Origin: Arthrobacter sp. AK04
GTDB lineage: Bacteria > Actinomycetota > Actinomycetes > Actinomycetales > Micrococcaceae
DNA length: 47,697 bases
Direction of reading: 5' to 3'
Assembly: GCF_021129155.1 (NCBI RefSeq)
Contig: NZ_JAJOMC010000036.1
Coordinates: 1 to 47,697 of the forward strand
The position numbers were made by a program, and so were the translations under genes. Positions 8,593 to 17,260 of the stretch are shown in pieces (the stretch's first letter is position 1; the number at the start of each line of letters is the position of its first letter). The notes under the pieces were generated by a model. That model saw nothing but the letters and a program-made list of their open reading frames with translations, ran no database searches and had not been told where the DNA came from.

Positions 8593-10149
8593 TCACTGCT
8601 GCTGCTCCGACTGGCGGTCCCGCCAGTTGCTCTCAACCGGCCATACCGAGACGCGCTCACGGACGGAGATGGACGGCCGGGGCACGGTTTCCACCGGCAC
8701 CTGGGGCGAGTCGGCCAGAACCCAGGTGTCCTTGGACCCGCCGCCCTGGCTGGAATTCACGATCAGCGAGCCTTCCTTGAGCGCCACGCGCGTCAGCCCG
8801 CCCGGCAGCACCCAGACGTTGTCGCCGTCGTTCACGGCGAACGGCCGCAGGTCCACGTGGCGGGGGCCGAACTTGTCCCCGCTCAGCGTGGGGACCGTGG
8901 AGAGCTGCAGCACCGGCTGGGCAATCCAGCCGCGGGGGTCCGCGATGACCCGCTGGCGGAGGGCATCGAGTTCGTCCTTTGACGCGTCCGGGCCGATGAC
9001 CAGGCCCTTGCCGCCGGAGCCGTCAACCGGCTTGACCACCAGTTCGGCCAGGTTGTCCAGGGTGTATTCGCGGGCTTCCTTCTCCTCCAGGCGGTACGTG
9101 TCCACGTTGGCGATGATGGGTTCCTCGCTGAGGTAGTAGCGGATGAGGTCAGGGACGTAACTGTAGACCAGTTTGTCGTCCGCGACGCCGTTGCCCACGG
9201 CGTTGGCGATGGTGACGCCGCCTGCCCGGGCAGCGTTGACCAGGCCGGGGCAACCCAGCATGGAGTCCGAGCGGAACTGCAGCGGGTCCAGGAAATCGTC
9301 GTCGATGCGCTTGTAGATGACGTCCACGCGCTGCTCGCCGGCAGTAGTGCGCATGTAGACGCGGTTTCCGCGGCAGATGAGGTCGCGGCCCTCCACCAGC
9401 TCCACGCCCATGAGGCCTGCGAGCAGGGTGTGCTCGAAGTAGGCGCTGTTGAACACGCCGGGGGTGAGGACGACGACGGTGGGATCGTCGACGCCGGAGG
9501 GCGCCGTCTTGCGCAGGGCAGAGAGCAGGCGGCGGGGGTATTCCTCGACCGGGCGGATGAGCTGCTGCCCGAAAGCCTCCGGCAGGCCCTTGGCCATGGC
9601 CCGGCGGTTCTCCAGGACGTAGCTCACGCCGGAGGGAACGCGGACGTTGTCCTCGAGCACGCGGAAGGTCCCGGCGGCGTCGCGGACGACGTCGATGCCG
9701 GAAATGTGGACCCGGACGCCGCCTGCCGGTTCGAACCCGTGGACCTGGCGGTGGAAGTGCGCGCTGGTGGTGACCAGCTGCCGGGGGATCACGCCGTCGG
9801 CCACCACCGTCATTTTGTCGTAGACATCGTTGAGGAAGGCTTCCAGCGCGCGCACACGCTGGGCGACGCCCCGCTCCAGGACGTCCCACTCCCCGGCCGG
9901 AATGACCCTGGGAACGATGTCCAGCGGGAAGGGGCGCTCCTCCCCCGCAAAGTCGAAGGTCACACCGCGGTCCAGGAAGGTGCGCGCCATGGAGTCGGCA
10001 CGGGCGCTCACATCGGCGAGGGAGAGCTTGCGGAGGGCGTCCGCCACCTGCCCGTACGAGTCCCTTGCCTGTTGCCCGGGCGCGAACATCTCGTCGTAGG
10101 CTCCGGACCGGCCGGCGGCCACGGAGTAATCCTGGAATAGGTCTGACAT
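8593..10149 (-). CDS. Circularly permuted type 2 ATP-grasp protein
   Basis: 518-aa protein of the DUF404/DUF407 family (circularly permuted ATP-grasp type 2). The family opening YDEMF is followed by VFNSAYFEHTLLAG, the acidic VDVIYKRIDDDFLDPL region, and ELVVKPVDGSGGKGLVIGP, the glycine-rich ATP-binding loop. The family is predicted to form amide bonds using ATP through an acyl-phosphate. The preferred start is ATG 10149 (MSDLFQDYS), which aligns with the usual beginning of the family. In-frame ATGs at 10185 and 10194 would add 12-15 residues and have a better GGATGG site, so the start is uncertain. It is the first gene of the trio operon; the divergent YeiH-type gene starts 113 bases away. 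Confidence 0.87.
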   Translation of the reverse strand: MSDLFQDYSVAAGRSGAYDEMFAPGQQARDSYGQVADALRKLSLADVSARADSMARTFLDRGVTFDFAGEERPFPLDIVPRVIPAGEWDVLERGVAQRVRALEAFLNDVYDKMTVVADGVIPRQLVTTSAHFHRQVHGFEPAGGVRVHISGIDVVRDAAGTFRVLEDNVRVPSGVSYVLENRRAMAKGLPEAFGQQLIRPVEEYPRRLLSALRKTAPSGVDDPTVVVLTPGVFNSAYFEHTLLAGLMGVELVEGRDLICRGNRVYMRTTAGEQRVDVIYKRIDDDFLDPLQFRSDSMLGCPGLVNAARAGGVTIANAVGNGVADDKLVYSYVPDLIRYYLSEEPIIANVDTYRLEEKEAREYTLDNLAELVVKPVDGSGGKGLVIGPDASKDELDALRQRVIADPRGWIAQPVLQLSTVPTLSGDKFGPRHVDLRPFAVNDGDNVWVLPGGLTRVALKEGSLIVNSSQGGGSKDTWVLADSPQVPVETVPRPSISVRERVSVWPVESNWRDRQSEQQQ

Positions 10150-10262
10150 GTCCAATAGCCAACCATCTTTTTGTTTCGAATTCATTACTGCCATCCATTC
10201 TGGCGTGTTGGCGCCGGATGCCTGGTTCGTGCATTGCGCCGCTTTTCCGGCACAGTAGGTGA

Positions 10263-11318
10263 GTGCCAGTCCGCAGATCGTTCAGAAACCCCGGCAATGG
10301 CCGCCCAGGGCGGGCGGAAAGGCTGCTGCCCGGCCTGGCCACAGCTGCCGCCGCCCTGGCGGCAGCCTTCCTGGTTCATAGCCTGGTCCCGGCGCTTCCC
10401 GCGATGACACTGGCAGTGGTCCTGGGCGTCCTGGCCGCCAACCTTCCCGCCGCCGGGGTGTGGACAGCCGGCAGGGCACGGCCCGGACTGGACTTTTCGG
10501 GGAAACACCTGATGCGCGGCGGCATCGTACTCCTGGGCCTGAAAGTCAGCATCATGGACGTCCTGGGCCTGGGCTGGCTGGCACTGGTCCTGATCGTCGG
10601 CGTGGTAGCGGCCAGCTTTGGCGGCACCTACCTGATCTCCCGGCTGTTCCGGCTGCCGCCGGTGACCTCGCTGCTGGTGGCCACTGGTTTCTCGATCTGC
10701 GGTGCCTCCGCCATTGGCGCCATGGCCGCCGTCCGCCGGATCCGGCACGTGGACACCGTCCTGCCGGTGGCGCTCGTAACACTCTGCGGGACCCTTGCCA
10801 TCGGCGTCCTGCCGCTGCTGGTCCATCCCCTCCAGCTCAGTGCGCCCGTATTCGGCGCCTGGACAGGCGCCTCAGTGCACGACGTCGGCCAGGTGGTGGC
10901 CACGGCGCAAACCGCTGGGACGGCGGCGCTGGGCATCGCCGTCGTGGTTAAGCTCACCCGGGTGCTGCTGCTGGCACCGGTGGCGGCACTGGCCGGTGCG
11001 CACCACCGGTACGCGCCCCGGCCGGAGAACCCCGCGGGCCGCGACAACGCGAAACTGCCGCCGGTGGTGCCGCTGTTCGTCCTGGGCTTCATGGCGATGG
11101 TGGGCCTCCGCTCCACCGGCTGGCTGGACGCAGGCTGGCTGGAGGCCGGTGCAGCGCTCCAGGACATCCTGCTGGGCGCCGCGCTCTTCGGCCTGGGGTC
11201 CGCCGTCCGGATCCGGACGCTCCTGCACACCGGCGGTCGCGCGCTCCTGGCGGCACTGGCGTCGTGGTTCCTGATCGCCGTGCTGGGGCTGGCGGCGGCC
11301 CTGCTGATCGCCGGATAA
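10263..11318 (+). CDS. YeiH/UPF0324 family putative sulfate exporter
   Basis: 351-aa polytopic membrane protein, about ten hydrophobic segments. Family signatures are AVVLGVLAAN, GLDFSGKHLMRGGIVLLGLKVS, GFSICGASAIGAMAAV and GAWTGASVHDVGQVVATA. Members are annotated as putative sulfate exporters; transport of the actual substrate is unproven. The start is GTG 10263. The N-terminus is Arg-rich before the first membrane segment, consistent with a cytoplasmic N-terminus. It is a monocistronic gene upstream of pepN with only 20 bases between, so read-through into pepN is likely. Confidence 0.85.
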   Translation: MPVRRSFRNPGNGRPGRAERLLPGLATAAAALAAAFLVHSLVPALPAMTLAVVLGVLAANLPAAGVWTAGRARPGLDFSGKHLMRGGIVLLGLKVSIMDVLGLGWLALVLIVGVVAASFGGTYLISRLFRLPPVTSLLVATGFSICGASAIGAMAAVRRIRHVDTVLPVALVTLCGTLAIGVLPLLVHPLQLSAPVFGAWTGASVHDVGQVVATAQTAGTAALGIAVVVKLTRVLLLAPVAALAGAHHRYAPRPENPAGRDNAKLPPVVPLFVLGFMAMVGLRSTGWLDAGWLEAGAALQDILLGAALFGLGSAVRIRTLLHTGGRALLAALASWFLIAVLGLAAALLIAG

Positions 11319-11338
11319 CCACGTGATTAGATAGCTGG

Positions 11339-13975
11339 GTGTCACATGAGAATCTGCAGCGCGATGAAGCCGCCCACCGTTCAGCCCTGATCAGCACCAC
11401 CGGTTACGACGTATCCCTGGACGTGCGGCAGGCGGCGGATCCGGACGTGGCGGGCTATCCCACCTGCAGCATCATCACCTTCACAGCCGCCCGGCCGGGC
11501 GCATCGACGTTCCTGGACTTCATCGGCGAGGTCCACAGTGTGTTCCTCAACGGCCGCGAACTCCGCGTGGAGGACGTGGCCGATGGCGCCAGGATCAGGC
11601 TGGACAACCTGCAGCCCGAAAACCAGGTGACGGTCACCGGCACCGCCCTGTACAGCCGCTCCGGCGAAGGCATGCACCGCTTCTTTGACCCGGCGGACGG
11701 CCAGTGCTACCTGTACACGCAGTACGAGCCCGCCGACGCCCGCCGCGTGTTCGCCAATTTCGAACAGCCCGACCTCAAGGCCCCGTACACCTTCCACGTG
11801 ACCGCACCGGCCGGCTGGCAGGTCGCCTCCAACGGCGCGGAAGCTGCCCGCACCCTCCTCACCAGCGACCCCTCTGCCGCCCGGTGGGACTTCGCCACCA
11901 CGGAGCGCATGTCCACCTACATCACCACCGTGCTGGCCGGGCCGTACTTCAAGGCCGAGGACCGCTGGCAGGCCACGCTCGACGACGGCACCTCCCTGGA
12001 CGTGCCGCTCGCCCTGTACTGCCGGGCTTCCATGGCGGATTCCTTTGACACCGGCGAACTGTTCCAGCTCACCAAAAACGGGCTGGACTTCTTCAACCGG
12101 CTCTTCGACTACCCCTACCCCTGGGGCAAATACGACCAGGCCTTCGTGCCCGAATACAACCTCGGTGCCATGGAAAACCCGGGCCTGGTGACGTTCACCG
12201 AAAGCTACGTCTTCACCTCGCGCGCCACCGACGCCCAGTACCAGGGACGGGCCAACACCCTGATGCACGAGATGGCGCACATGTGGTTCGGCGACCTGGT
12301 CACCATGCAGTGGTGGGATGACCTGTGGCTCAAGGAATCCTTCGCCGACTACATGGGCACCCTGGGCGTTGACCGCGCCACCGACTGGGACACCGCGTGG
12401 GTGAACTTCGCCAACAAGCGCAAGGCCTGGGCGTACGTCCAGGACCAGCTGCCCACCACCCACCCCATCGTGGCGGACATCCCGGACCTTGAAGCCGCCA
12501 AGCAGAACTTCGACGGCATCACCTACGCGAAGGGCGCCTCGGTGCTGAAGCAGCTGGTGGCCTACGCCGGGTTCGAGGCGTTCATCACCGGCTCCCGCGA
12601 CTACTTCCGCAGGCACGCCTACGGCAACACAACCCTTGGCGACCTGCTGGAGGCACTGGGTGCCTCCTCCGGGCGGGACCTGGCCGCCTGGGCACAGCAG
12701 TGGCTGCAGACCTCGGGCATCTCCACCCTGTCCCTGGACATTGTTCCGGGAACGGACGACGACGGCGCGCTGGGCCGAGTGGCGATCGTCCAGGACGCCG
12801 TTGATCCGGTCACGGGACGCGAGGAGCTGCGGCCGCACCGGCTGCGCGTGGGTTCCTACGATTTCGACGACGGCGGGGCACTGGTGCGGACTGACAGCTT
12901 CGAGACGGACGTGGCGGGTGCCCGGACGGAACTCCCCCAGCTCGCCGGCAAGCCCCGGCCAGCGCTCCTGCTGGTCAACGATGACGACCTTACCTACGCC
13001 AAGGTGCGGCTGGACCCGGCGTCGGAGGAAACCGTGCGTTCGTCCCTCGACCGCATCGAAGACCCCATGGCCCGGGCGCTGTGCTGGACGGCGCTCTGGA
13101 ACTCGGCCCGGGACGGGGAAAGCCCGGCTGCGCGGTACGTTGAAGCAGTGGCTGCGTTTGGTCCGGCTGAAACGGGAATCGGCGTCCTGCTGAATATCCT
13201 CGACAATGCAGGCACCGCCGTCGAACGCTACACCCCGGCCGGCGAACGTGATGCCCTGCGCTCCACGTTCCTGGCAGCCGCAGCAGCCGAACTGGACAGG
13301 GCCGCACCCGGCTCGGACCAGCAGCTGGCCTGGGCCCGGACCCTGGCCAGCGCCAGCCGGCACGACGCCGCCATGCTGTCCCGGCTGCAGGGACTCCTGG
13401 ACGGCACGGCGCCGGTGGCCGGACTGGCCGTGGATGCCGAACTGCGCTGGCAGCTCTGGCACGCCCTGGCGGCCAACGGTGAGGCAGCAGTGGAGGAACT
13501 GGACGCGGAGCTTGCCCGCGACACCACTGCCTCCGGGCGCGCCGGCCACGCAACGGCGGTCGCTGCCCGCCCGGCCCCGGACGCCAAGGCGGCAGCGTGG
13601 AAGGCGGCGGTGCACGGGAACGAGCTCTCCAACCAGCTGCTGACCGCCACCATCACCGGGTTCATGACGGCGCCGCCGGATCTGCTGGTGCCGTTCGTGG
13701 ATCCATATTTCGAGTGCCTGCGCAGCGTCTGGGAGGAACGGAGCATCGAGATCGCCAGCAGGATTGTCCGCGGCCTCTACCCGCTGGCCCAGGACCTGAA
13801 CGAGGGCAAAGACCCGGCAGCGCACCCCGTCATCCGGCGCACGGACGCATGGCTGGCCGCCAACGCAGACGCTCCGCGCGCCCTGCGGCGGATCATCGTG
13901 GAGCAGCGCAGCCACCTGCTGCGGGCACTCACCGCGCAGGCCGCCGTCGTAGCTTCAGCATCGGCTGCTCCGTAA
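11339..13975 (+). CDS. pepN: Aminopeptidase N, M1 family
   Basis: 878-aa cytoplasmic zinc metallo-aminopeptidase that removes N-terminal residues from peptides. The exopeptidase motif GAMEN is at 276-280 and the gluzincin site HEMAH at 310-314, with the third zinc ligand Glu333 exactly 18 residues later (H-E-x2-H-x18-E). The C-terminal half is the helical ERAP1-like domain. Length matches actinobacterial PepN (about 850-880 aa). The start is GTG 11339. The stop codon and final codons lie inside the left arm of a perfect palindrome (see 13959-14020), so the last residues SAAP are encoded by repeat DNA. Confidence 0.95.
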   Translation: MSHENLQRDEAAHRSALISTTGYDVSLDVRQAADPDVAGYPTCSIITFTAARPGASTFLDFIGEVHSVFLNGRELRVEDVADGARIRLDNLQPENQVTVTGTALYSRSGEGMHRFFDPADGQCYLYTQYEPADARRVFANFEQPDLKAPYTFHVTAPAGWQVASNGAEAARTLLTSDPSAARWDFATTERMSTYITTVLAGPYFKAEDRWQATLDDGTSLDVPLALYCRASMADSFDTGELFQLTKNGLDFFNRLFDYPYPWGKYDQAFVPEYNLGAMENPGLVTFTESYVFTSRATDAQYQGRANTLMHEMAHMWFGDLVTMQWWDDLWLKESFADYMGTLGVDRATDWDTAWVNFANKRKAWAYVQDQLPTTHPIVADIPDLEAAKQNFDGITYAKGASVLKQLVAYAGFEAFITGSRDYFRRHAYGNTTLGDLLEALGASSGRDLAAWAQQWLQTSGISTLSLDIVPGTDDDGALGRVAIVQDAVDPVTGREELRPHRLRVGSYDFDDGGALVRTDSFETDVAGARTELPQLAGKPRPALLLVNDDDLTYAKVRLDPASEETVRSSLDRIEDPMARALCWTALWNSARDGESPAARYVEAVAAFGPAETGIGVLLNILDNAGTAVERYTPAGERDALRSTFLAAAAAELDRAAPGSDQQLAWARTLASASRHDAAMLSRLQGLLDGTAPVAGLAVDAELRWQLWHALAANGEAAVEELDAELARDTTASGRAGHATAVAARPAPDAKAAAWKAAVHGNELSNQLLTATITGFMTAPPDLLVPFVDPYFECLRSVWEERSIEIASRIVRGLYPLAQDLNEGKDPAAHPVIRRTDAWLAANADAPRALRRIIVEQRSHLLRALTAQAAVVASASAAP

Positions 13976-14020
13976 CTGTCGTTTTCGCCGGTGAAAACGA
14001 CAGTTACGGAGCAATGGATG
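13959..14020. repeat. Palindromic intergenic element A
   Basis: Perfect 21-nt inverted repeat: arms 13966-13986 and 13993-14013 around a six-base loop, plus outer CATC/GATG matches. The arm core is TGCTCCGTA..TGTCGTTTT. The same core recurs at 39199-39266. It overlaps the end of pepN and ends four bases before the convergent lipoate-ligase-like gene, so it could act as a bidirectional terminator. There are no T-tracts beyond the TTTT in the arm. Confidence 0.85.
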
Positions 14021-14023
14021 GGC

Positions 14024-15115
14024 TCACGGAACCCGGTGCAGCCACTCCGCAGTGCCGAATTTGCCGGCGACGCGCTCACGGGCGGCAGCGAGCTCATTCT
14101 CCGTCAGTTGTGAGGGTGTGGCGCCGTACCGGTCCGTGAAAACATCCGCCATGGCGGTGATGATGGCTGTGCGCGCCAGTCCGGTCTGGCGCCGGAGCGG
14201 GTCCACCCGTTTCTTGGCGCTGCGGGTCCCCTTGTCCGAGAGCTTTTCCTTGCCGATCCGCAGGACTTCGACCATCTTGTCGGCGTGGATGTCGTAGCTC
14301 ATGGTGACGTGGTGCAGCATGCCGCCGTTGGCAAGCCGCTTCTGCGCAGCCCCTCCGATCTTGCCCTGGTCCGTAGCGATGTCGTTCAGGGGCACGTAGA
14401 AGGCGTTGATGCCAAGCTTCTCCAGTGCCGCCATCACCCATGCGTCCAGGAAGGGGTAGGAGTCCGCGAAGCTGAGCCCGTCAACGAGGGTCTGCGGCAC
14501 GTACAGCGAGTACGTGATGCAGTTGCCGGCCTCCATGAACATGGCTCCGCCGCCGCTGATGCGCCGGACAACCTTGATGCCGTGCTTCGCCACGCCGCCG
14601 GGGTCCACCTCGTTGCGGTAGGACTGGAAGCTGCCGATCACCGTTGACGGCTCCTGCCAGTCCCAAAAGCGGAGGGTGGGATGGCGTCGGCCGGCGCCGA
14701 CTTCCTCGGTGAGGACCTCGTCCAGGGCCACATTGATCTCGGTGGGCAGGACGGTGGGTGCAATGACGTTCCAGTGGTGGTCCGCCCAGGAGGTTGCCTT
14801 CGCCAGGGCACGGCGGACGGTGGCGGCGACGGCGTCCGCGGAGAAGCCGAACAGGGCAGCGCCGGGCGGCAGCGAAGAGGATACGACGGCGGCAAGCTCG
14901 GCCGCCGTCGTCGTGTCAGGCAGGCCCGTGAGCCCCCGGTTGATGTCCAGGAGGGCCTCGTCCGGTTCCAGGAAAAAGTCGCCGCTGAGGCTGACGTTGG
15001 CGAGGTGGCCGTCCACAACATCCAGGTCCACCACCACGAGTTTGCCGCCGGGCACTTTGTATTCGCCGTGGTGGCGGGAGGCGGAGCGGTTGGCTGGCGA
15101 GGGTGTAGCGGTCAT
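14024..15115 (-). CDS. Lipoate/biotin protein ligase family enzyme with N-terminal accessory domain
   Basis: 363-aa member of the LplA/BirA-fold (BPL_LplA_LipB) family. The catalytic domain (about 110-345) has RRISGGGAMF (184-193), the nucleotide/lipoate loop, and the acyl-acceptor Lys252 in QGKIGGAAQKR. Residues about 18-100 (GKLVVVDLDVVDGHLANVSLSGDFFLEP) resemble the lipoate-ligase accessory domain, which in E. coli LplA lies at the C-terminus, so the domain order here is reversed. It may attach free lipoate, or transfer octanoate, to E2 and GcvH proteins. ATG 15115 is preferred; ATG 15124 is possible. An open frame extends further upstream but crosses the rpmE2 terminator and is not coding. 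Confidence 0.8.
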   Translation of the reverse strand: MTATPSPANRSASRHHGEYKVPGGKLVVVDLDVVDGHLANVSLSGDFFLEPDEALLDINRGLTGLPDTTTAAELAAVVSSSLPPGAALFGFSADAVAATVRRALAKATSWADHHWNVIAPTVLPTEINVALDEVLTEEVGAGRRHPTLRFWDWQEPSTVIGSFQSYRNEVDPGGVAKHGIKVVRRISGGGAMFMEAGNCITYSLYVPQTLVDGLSFADSYPFLDAWVMAALEKLGINAFYVPLNDIATDQGKIGGAAQKRLANGGMLHHVTMSYDIHADKMVEVLRIGKEKLSDKGTRSAKKRVDPLRRQTGLARTAIITAMADVFTDRYGATPSQLTENELAAARERVAGKFGTAEWLHRVP

Positions 15116-15174
15116 GCCTTCCATCCTGCCCCAGAATTGCCGGCCGCCCGTAACAGGCCGCCGCCGGAACGCAG

Positions 15175-15205
15175 AAAGCCCGCACCGTTTACCGGTGCGG
15201 GCTTT
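15175..15205 (-). terminator. Strong stem-loop terminator after rpmE2
   Basis: A perfect 13-bp stem (15175-15187 with 15193-15205) with a five-base loop; the stem ends in AAA/TTT so it reads as a terminator on either strand. It lies 26 bases after the rpmE2 stop and isolates the ribosomal gene from the ligase gene downstream. Confidence 0.85.
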
Positions 15206-15230
15206 CCCAAAAGAACCTTGCGGAAGTATG

Positions 15231-15488
15231 TTACTTCTTGCCGCCGAAGCCCTTGAAGCGAGCGTTGAAGCGCTCGACGCGGCCTGCGGAGTCCATGATG
15301 CGCTGCTTGCCCGTGTAGAACGGGTGCGACTCAGAGGAGATTTCGACATCGATGACCGGGTAAGTGTTGCCGTCTTCCCACTCGATGGTCTTCGAGGAAG
15401 AAACGGTGGACTTGGTCAGGAACTTCGTGCCGGAAGCCAGGTCGTTGAAAACAACAGCTTCGTACTTCGGGTGGATATCAGACTTCAT
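15231..15488 (-). CDS. rpmE2: 50S ribosomal protein L31 type B
   Basis: 85 aa, [20 protein letters not shown] and [17 protein letters not shown] being diagnostic of L31. It has no cysteines, so it is the zinc-independent type B form that can replace zinc-binding L31 when zinc is scarce. AAAGG lies seven bases before the ATG. Such genes are commonly Zur-regulated, but I see no convincing Zur palindrome in the 150 bases upstream. It is transcribed alone and followed by a strong terminator. Confidence 0.95.
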   Translation of the reverse strand: MKSDIHPKYEAVVFNDLASGTKFLTKSTVSSSKTIEWEDGNTYPVIDVEISSESHPFYTGKQRIMDSAGRVERFNARFKGFGGKK

Positions 15489-15640
15489 AATTGGACCTTT
15501 GTTCGCACAACTGGATTTTGCCAGCTGCCAGGTATGAATGGGATGGCCAGCAGCGCCGCCCGGGGGCGCACTACAGCCAGCTATCAATAATAGCGGAGAA
15601 CGCAGGTGCCCGCGAACCAGGCCTCCTGGCTGAGTACACC

Positions 15641-16450
15641 CTAGTTCCGGGGCCGCAGCTCCCAGAAGGCGACAGCCGATGCCGCGGCAACGTTCAGGGA
15701 ATCCACGCCGTTGCGCATGGGGATTTTCACAGCGAGGTCGACGGCGGCGAGCGTCCCGGCGCTCATTCCGGCACCTTCGGTGCCGAGCACCAAGGCGAGC
15801 TTGTCCGGGTTGCGGGCAGCCACCGCGTCCACATCTTCCGCGTCCGCGGTGAGCTCCAGCGCTGCAACGGTGAAGCCATTCTCCTTCAGTACGTGCAGGT
15901 CCTCCGGCCAGCTGGTGAGCCGGGCCCACGGCACCTGGAACACCGTCCCCATGCTCACCCGGACGCTGCGCCGGTAGAGGGGGTCCCCGCAGCGGGGCGA
16001 GACGAGGACGGCGTCGATGTCCAGCGCGGCGGCCGACCGGAAGATGGCACCCACATTGGTGTGGTCCACGATGTCCTCCAGGACGGCTACCCTGCGTGCC
16101 CCGGCCAGCAGTTCCGGCAGCGGGACGGGCGCCGGGCGCTGCATGGCCGCCATGGCCCCACGGTGGAGGTGGAAGCCGGTGATTTCCTCCAGCAGGGCTG
16201 CGCTGCCGATGAAGGCAGGAACCTCCGGGTAGGCATCCAGGACGTCCTGCAGGTCCCCGAGCCACTTTTCGGCCAGGAAGAAGGAGCGCGGCCGGTGACC
16301 TGCCGCCAGCGCACGCCGCAGTACCCGGGATGATTCGGCGATGTACATGCCCTCGGCCGGTTCGCGCAGCTTGCGCAGGTGCACGTCGGTGAGCTGCGTG
16401 TAGTCGGAGACCCGGGGGTCTGCGGCGGATTCAAGATAGTGGATTGTCAC
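15641..16450 (-). CDS. TrmH/SpoU family RNA methyltransferase
   Basis: 269-aa SPOUT-class methyltransferase acting on the 2'-O of rRNA or tRNA with S-adenosylmethionine. The C-terminal trefoil-knot domain shows motif 1 ([15 protein letters not shown]), motif 2 ([10 protein letters not shown]) and motif 3 ([22 protein letters not shown] region). The N-terminal ~100 residues are the substrate-binding domain. The exact nucleotide target cannot be assigned. The start is GTG 16450, seven bases after the TauE gene stop, so it is probably the distal gene of an ABC-TauE-methyltransferase transcript. Confidence 0.88.
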   Translation of the reverse strand: MTIHYLESAADPRVSDYTQLTDVHLRKLREPAEGMYIAESSRVLRRALAAGHRPRSFFLAEKWLGDLQDVLDAYPEVPAFIGSAALLEEITGFHLHRGAMAAMQRPAPVPLPELLAGARRVAVLEDIVDHTNVGAIFRSAAALDIDAVLVSPRCGDPLYRRSVRVSMGTVFQVPWARLTSWPEDLHVLKENGFTVAALELTADAEDVDAVAARNPDKLALVLGTEGAGMSAGTLAAVDLAVKIPMRNGVDSLNVAAASAVAFWELRPRN

Positions 16451-16457
16451 CGGGTGA

Positions 16458-17243
16458 TTATTTCAGCAGATTCGCGATCATGAAGCCCAGCGCCACCAGG
16501 CCCAGGACCAGGATCACTGCACGGAGCACGGAGGGTGAGAGCCGGCGGCCCACCTTCGCCCCGAGAAGTCCGCCGATGCTGGAGCTGACGGCGATCAGCA
16601 GGACCACAAGCCAGTTGATCCGGTCGAAGGCGAAGAGCACGTAGGAGACGGCGGCCACGAGGTTCACGCCCAGCACCAGGATGTTCTTCATGGCGTTGGC
16701 GTTCTGGATGGTGCCGGTGAGGAAGATACCCAGGATGCCCACCAGCAGGATCCCCTGGGCGGCCACGAAGTAGCCGCCGTAGACCCCGGCCACGTAGACG
16801 AGCACCACCAGCAGGACGCCGTGCCGCTTGTCGCGTACGGCGTGTTCCGGGTTCTCCTCACGGGACCGGACCCATGCCTGCAGGCGGGGCTGGAACACCA
16901 CCATCAGGAGGGCCAGGACAATCAGGACGGGGGCGACGTAGTGGAACACCTCCTCCGGCAGGTGCAGGAGCAGCCACGCACCGGAGATGCCGCCAAGGAG
17001 GGATGCCGGCAGCAGCCGCATCAGCTGGCGGCCGCGGCCCTTCAGTTCACGCCGGTAGCCGAACGCTCCGGCGGCCGTGCCGAAGACCAGGCCCATGGCG
17101 TTGCTCATGGAGGCCACCACCGGGGCGACCCCCAAGGCGATAAGGACGGGGAACGTCACCAGGGTGCCGGAGCCCACCACGGCGTTAATGGTTCCGGCCC
17201 AGAGGCCGGCGATGGCCACAAAGATGCTGCTGAGAAGATCCAA
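16458..17243 (-). CDS. TauE/SafE family sulfite/organosulfonate permease-like protein
   Basis: 261 aa with seven to eight hydrophobic segments and the family hallmarks AGLWAGTINAVVGSGTLVTFPVL near the N-terminus and VAGVYGGYFVAAQGILLVG in the middle, the internal repeat of TauE/SafE. Family members are linked to export of sulfite, sulfonates or sulfoacetate, but the substrate is not readable here. It lies between an ABC ATPase gene (17 bases upstream) and the SpoU methyltransferase gene, all co-directional. Confidence 0.88.
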   Translation of the reverse strand: MDLLSSIFVAIAGLWAGTINAVVGSGTLVTFPVLIALGVAPVVASMSNAMGLVFGTAAGAFGYRRELKGRGRQLMRLLPASLLGGISGAWLLLHLPEEVFHYVAPVLIVLALLMVVFQPRLQAWVRSREENPEHAVRDKRHGVLLVVLVYVAGVYGGYFVAAQGILLVGILGIFLTGTIQNANAMKNILVLGVNLVAAVSYVLFAFDRINWLVVLLIAVSSSIGGLLGAKVGRRLSPSVLRAVILVLGLVALGFMIANLLK

Positions 17244-17260
17244 GGTGCTGCGCTGCCGCC

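Noticed and set aside
9729..9740. T-loop-like GGTTCGAACCC suggesting a tRNA
   Set aside because: It falls within the ATP-grasp coding sequence, and no acceptor stem or anticodon arm can be built around it.
11381..13915. 844-aa minus-strand open frame opposite pepN
   Set aside because: Antisense shadow of a well-conserved M1 peptidase, without a recognisable fold.
15489..15600. Zur operator upstream of rpmE2
   Set aside because: Expected from biology, but no AT-rich palindrome of the right form is present; ATTATTGATAG has no matching half.
15231..16265. 344-aa frame fusing rpmE2 to an upstream segment
   Set aside because: The upstream part is a shifted reading of the SpoU methyltransferase gene; L31 begins at ATG 15488 with a good ribosome site.
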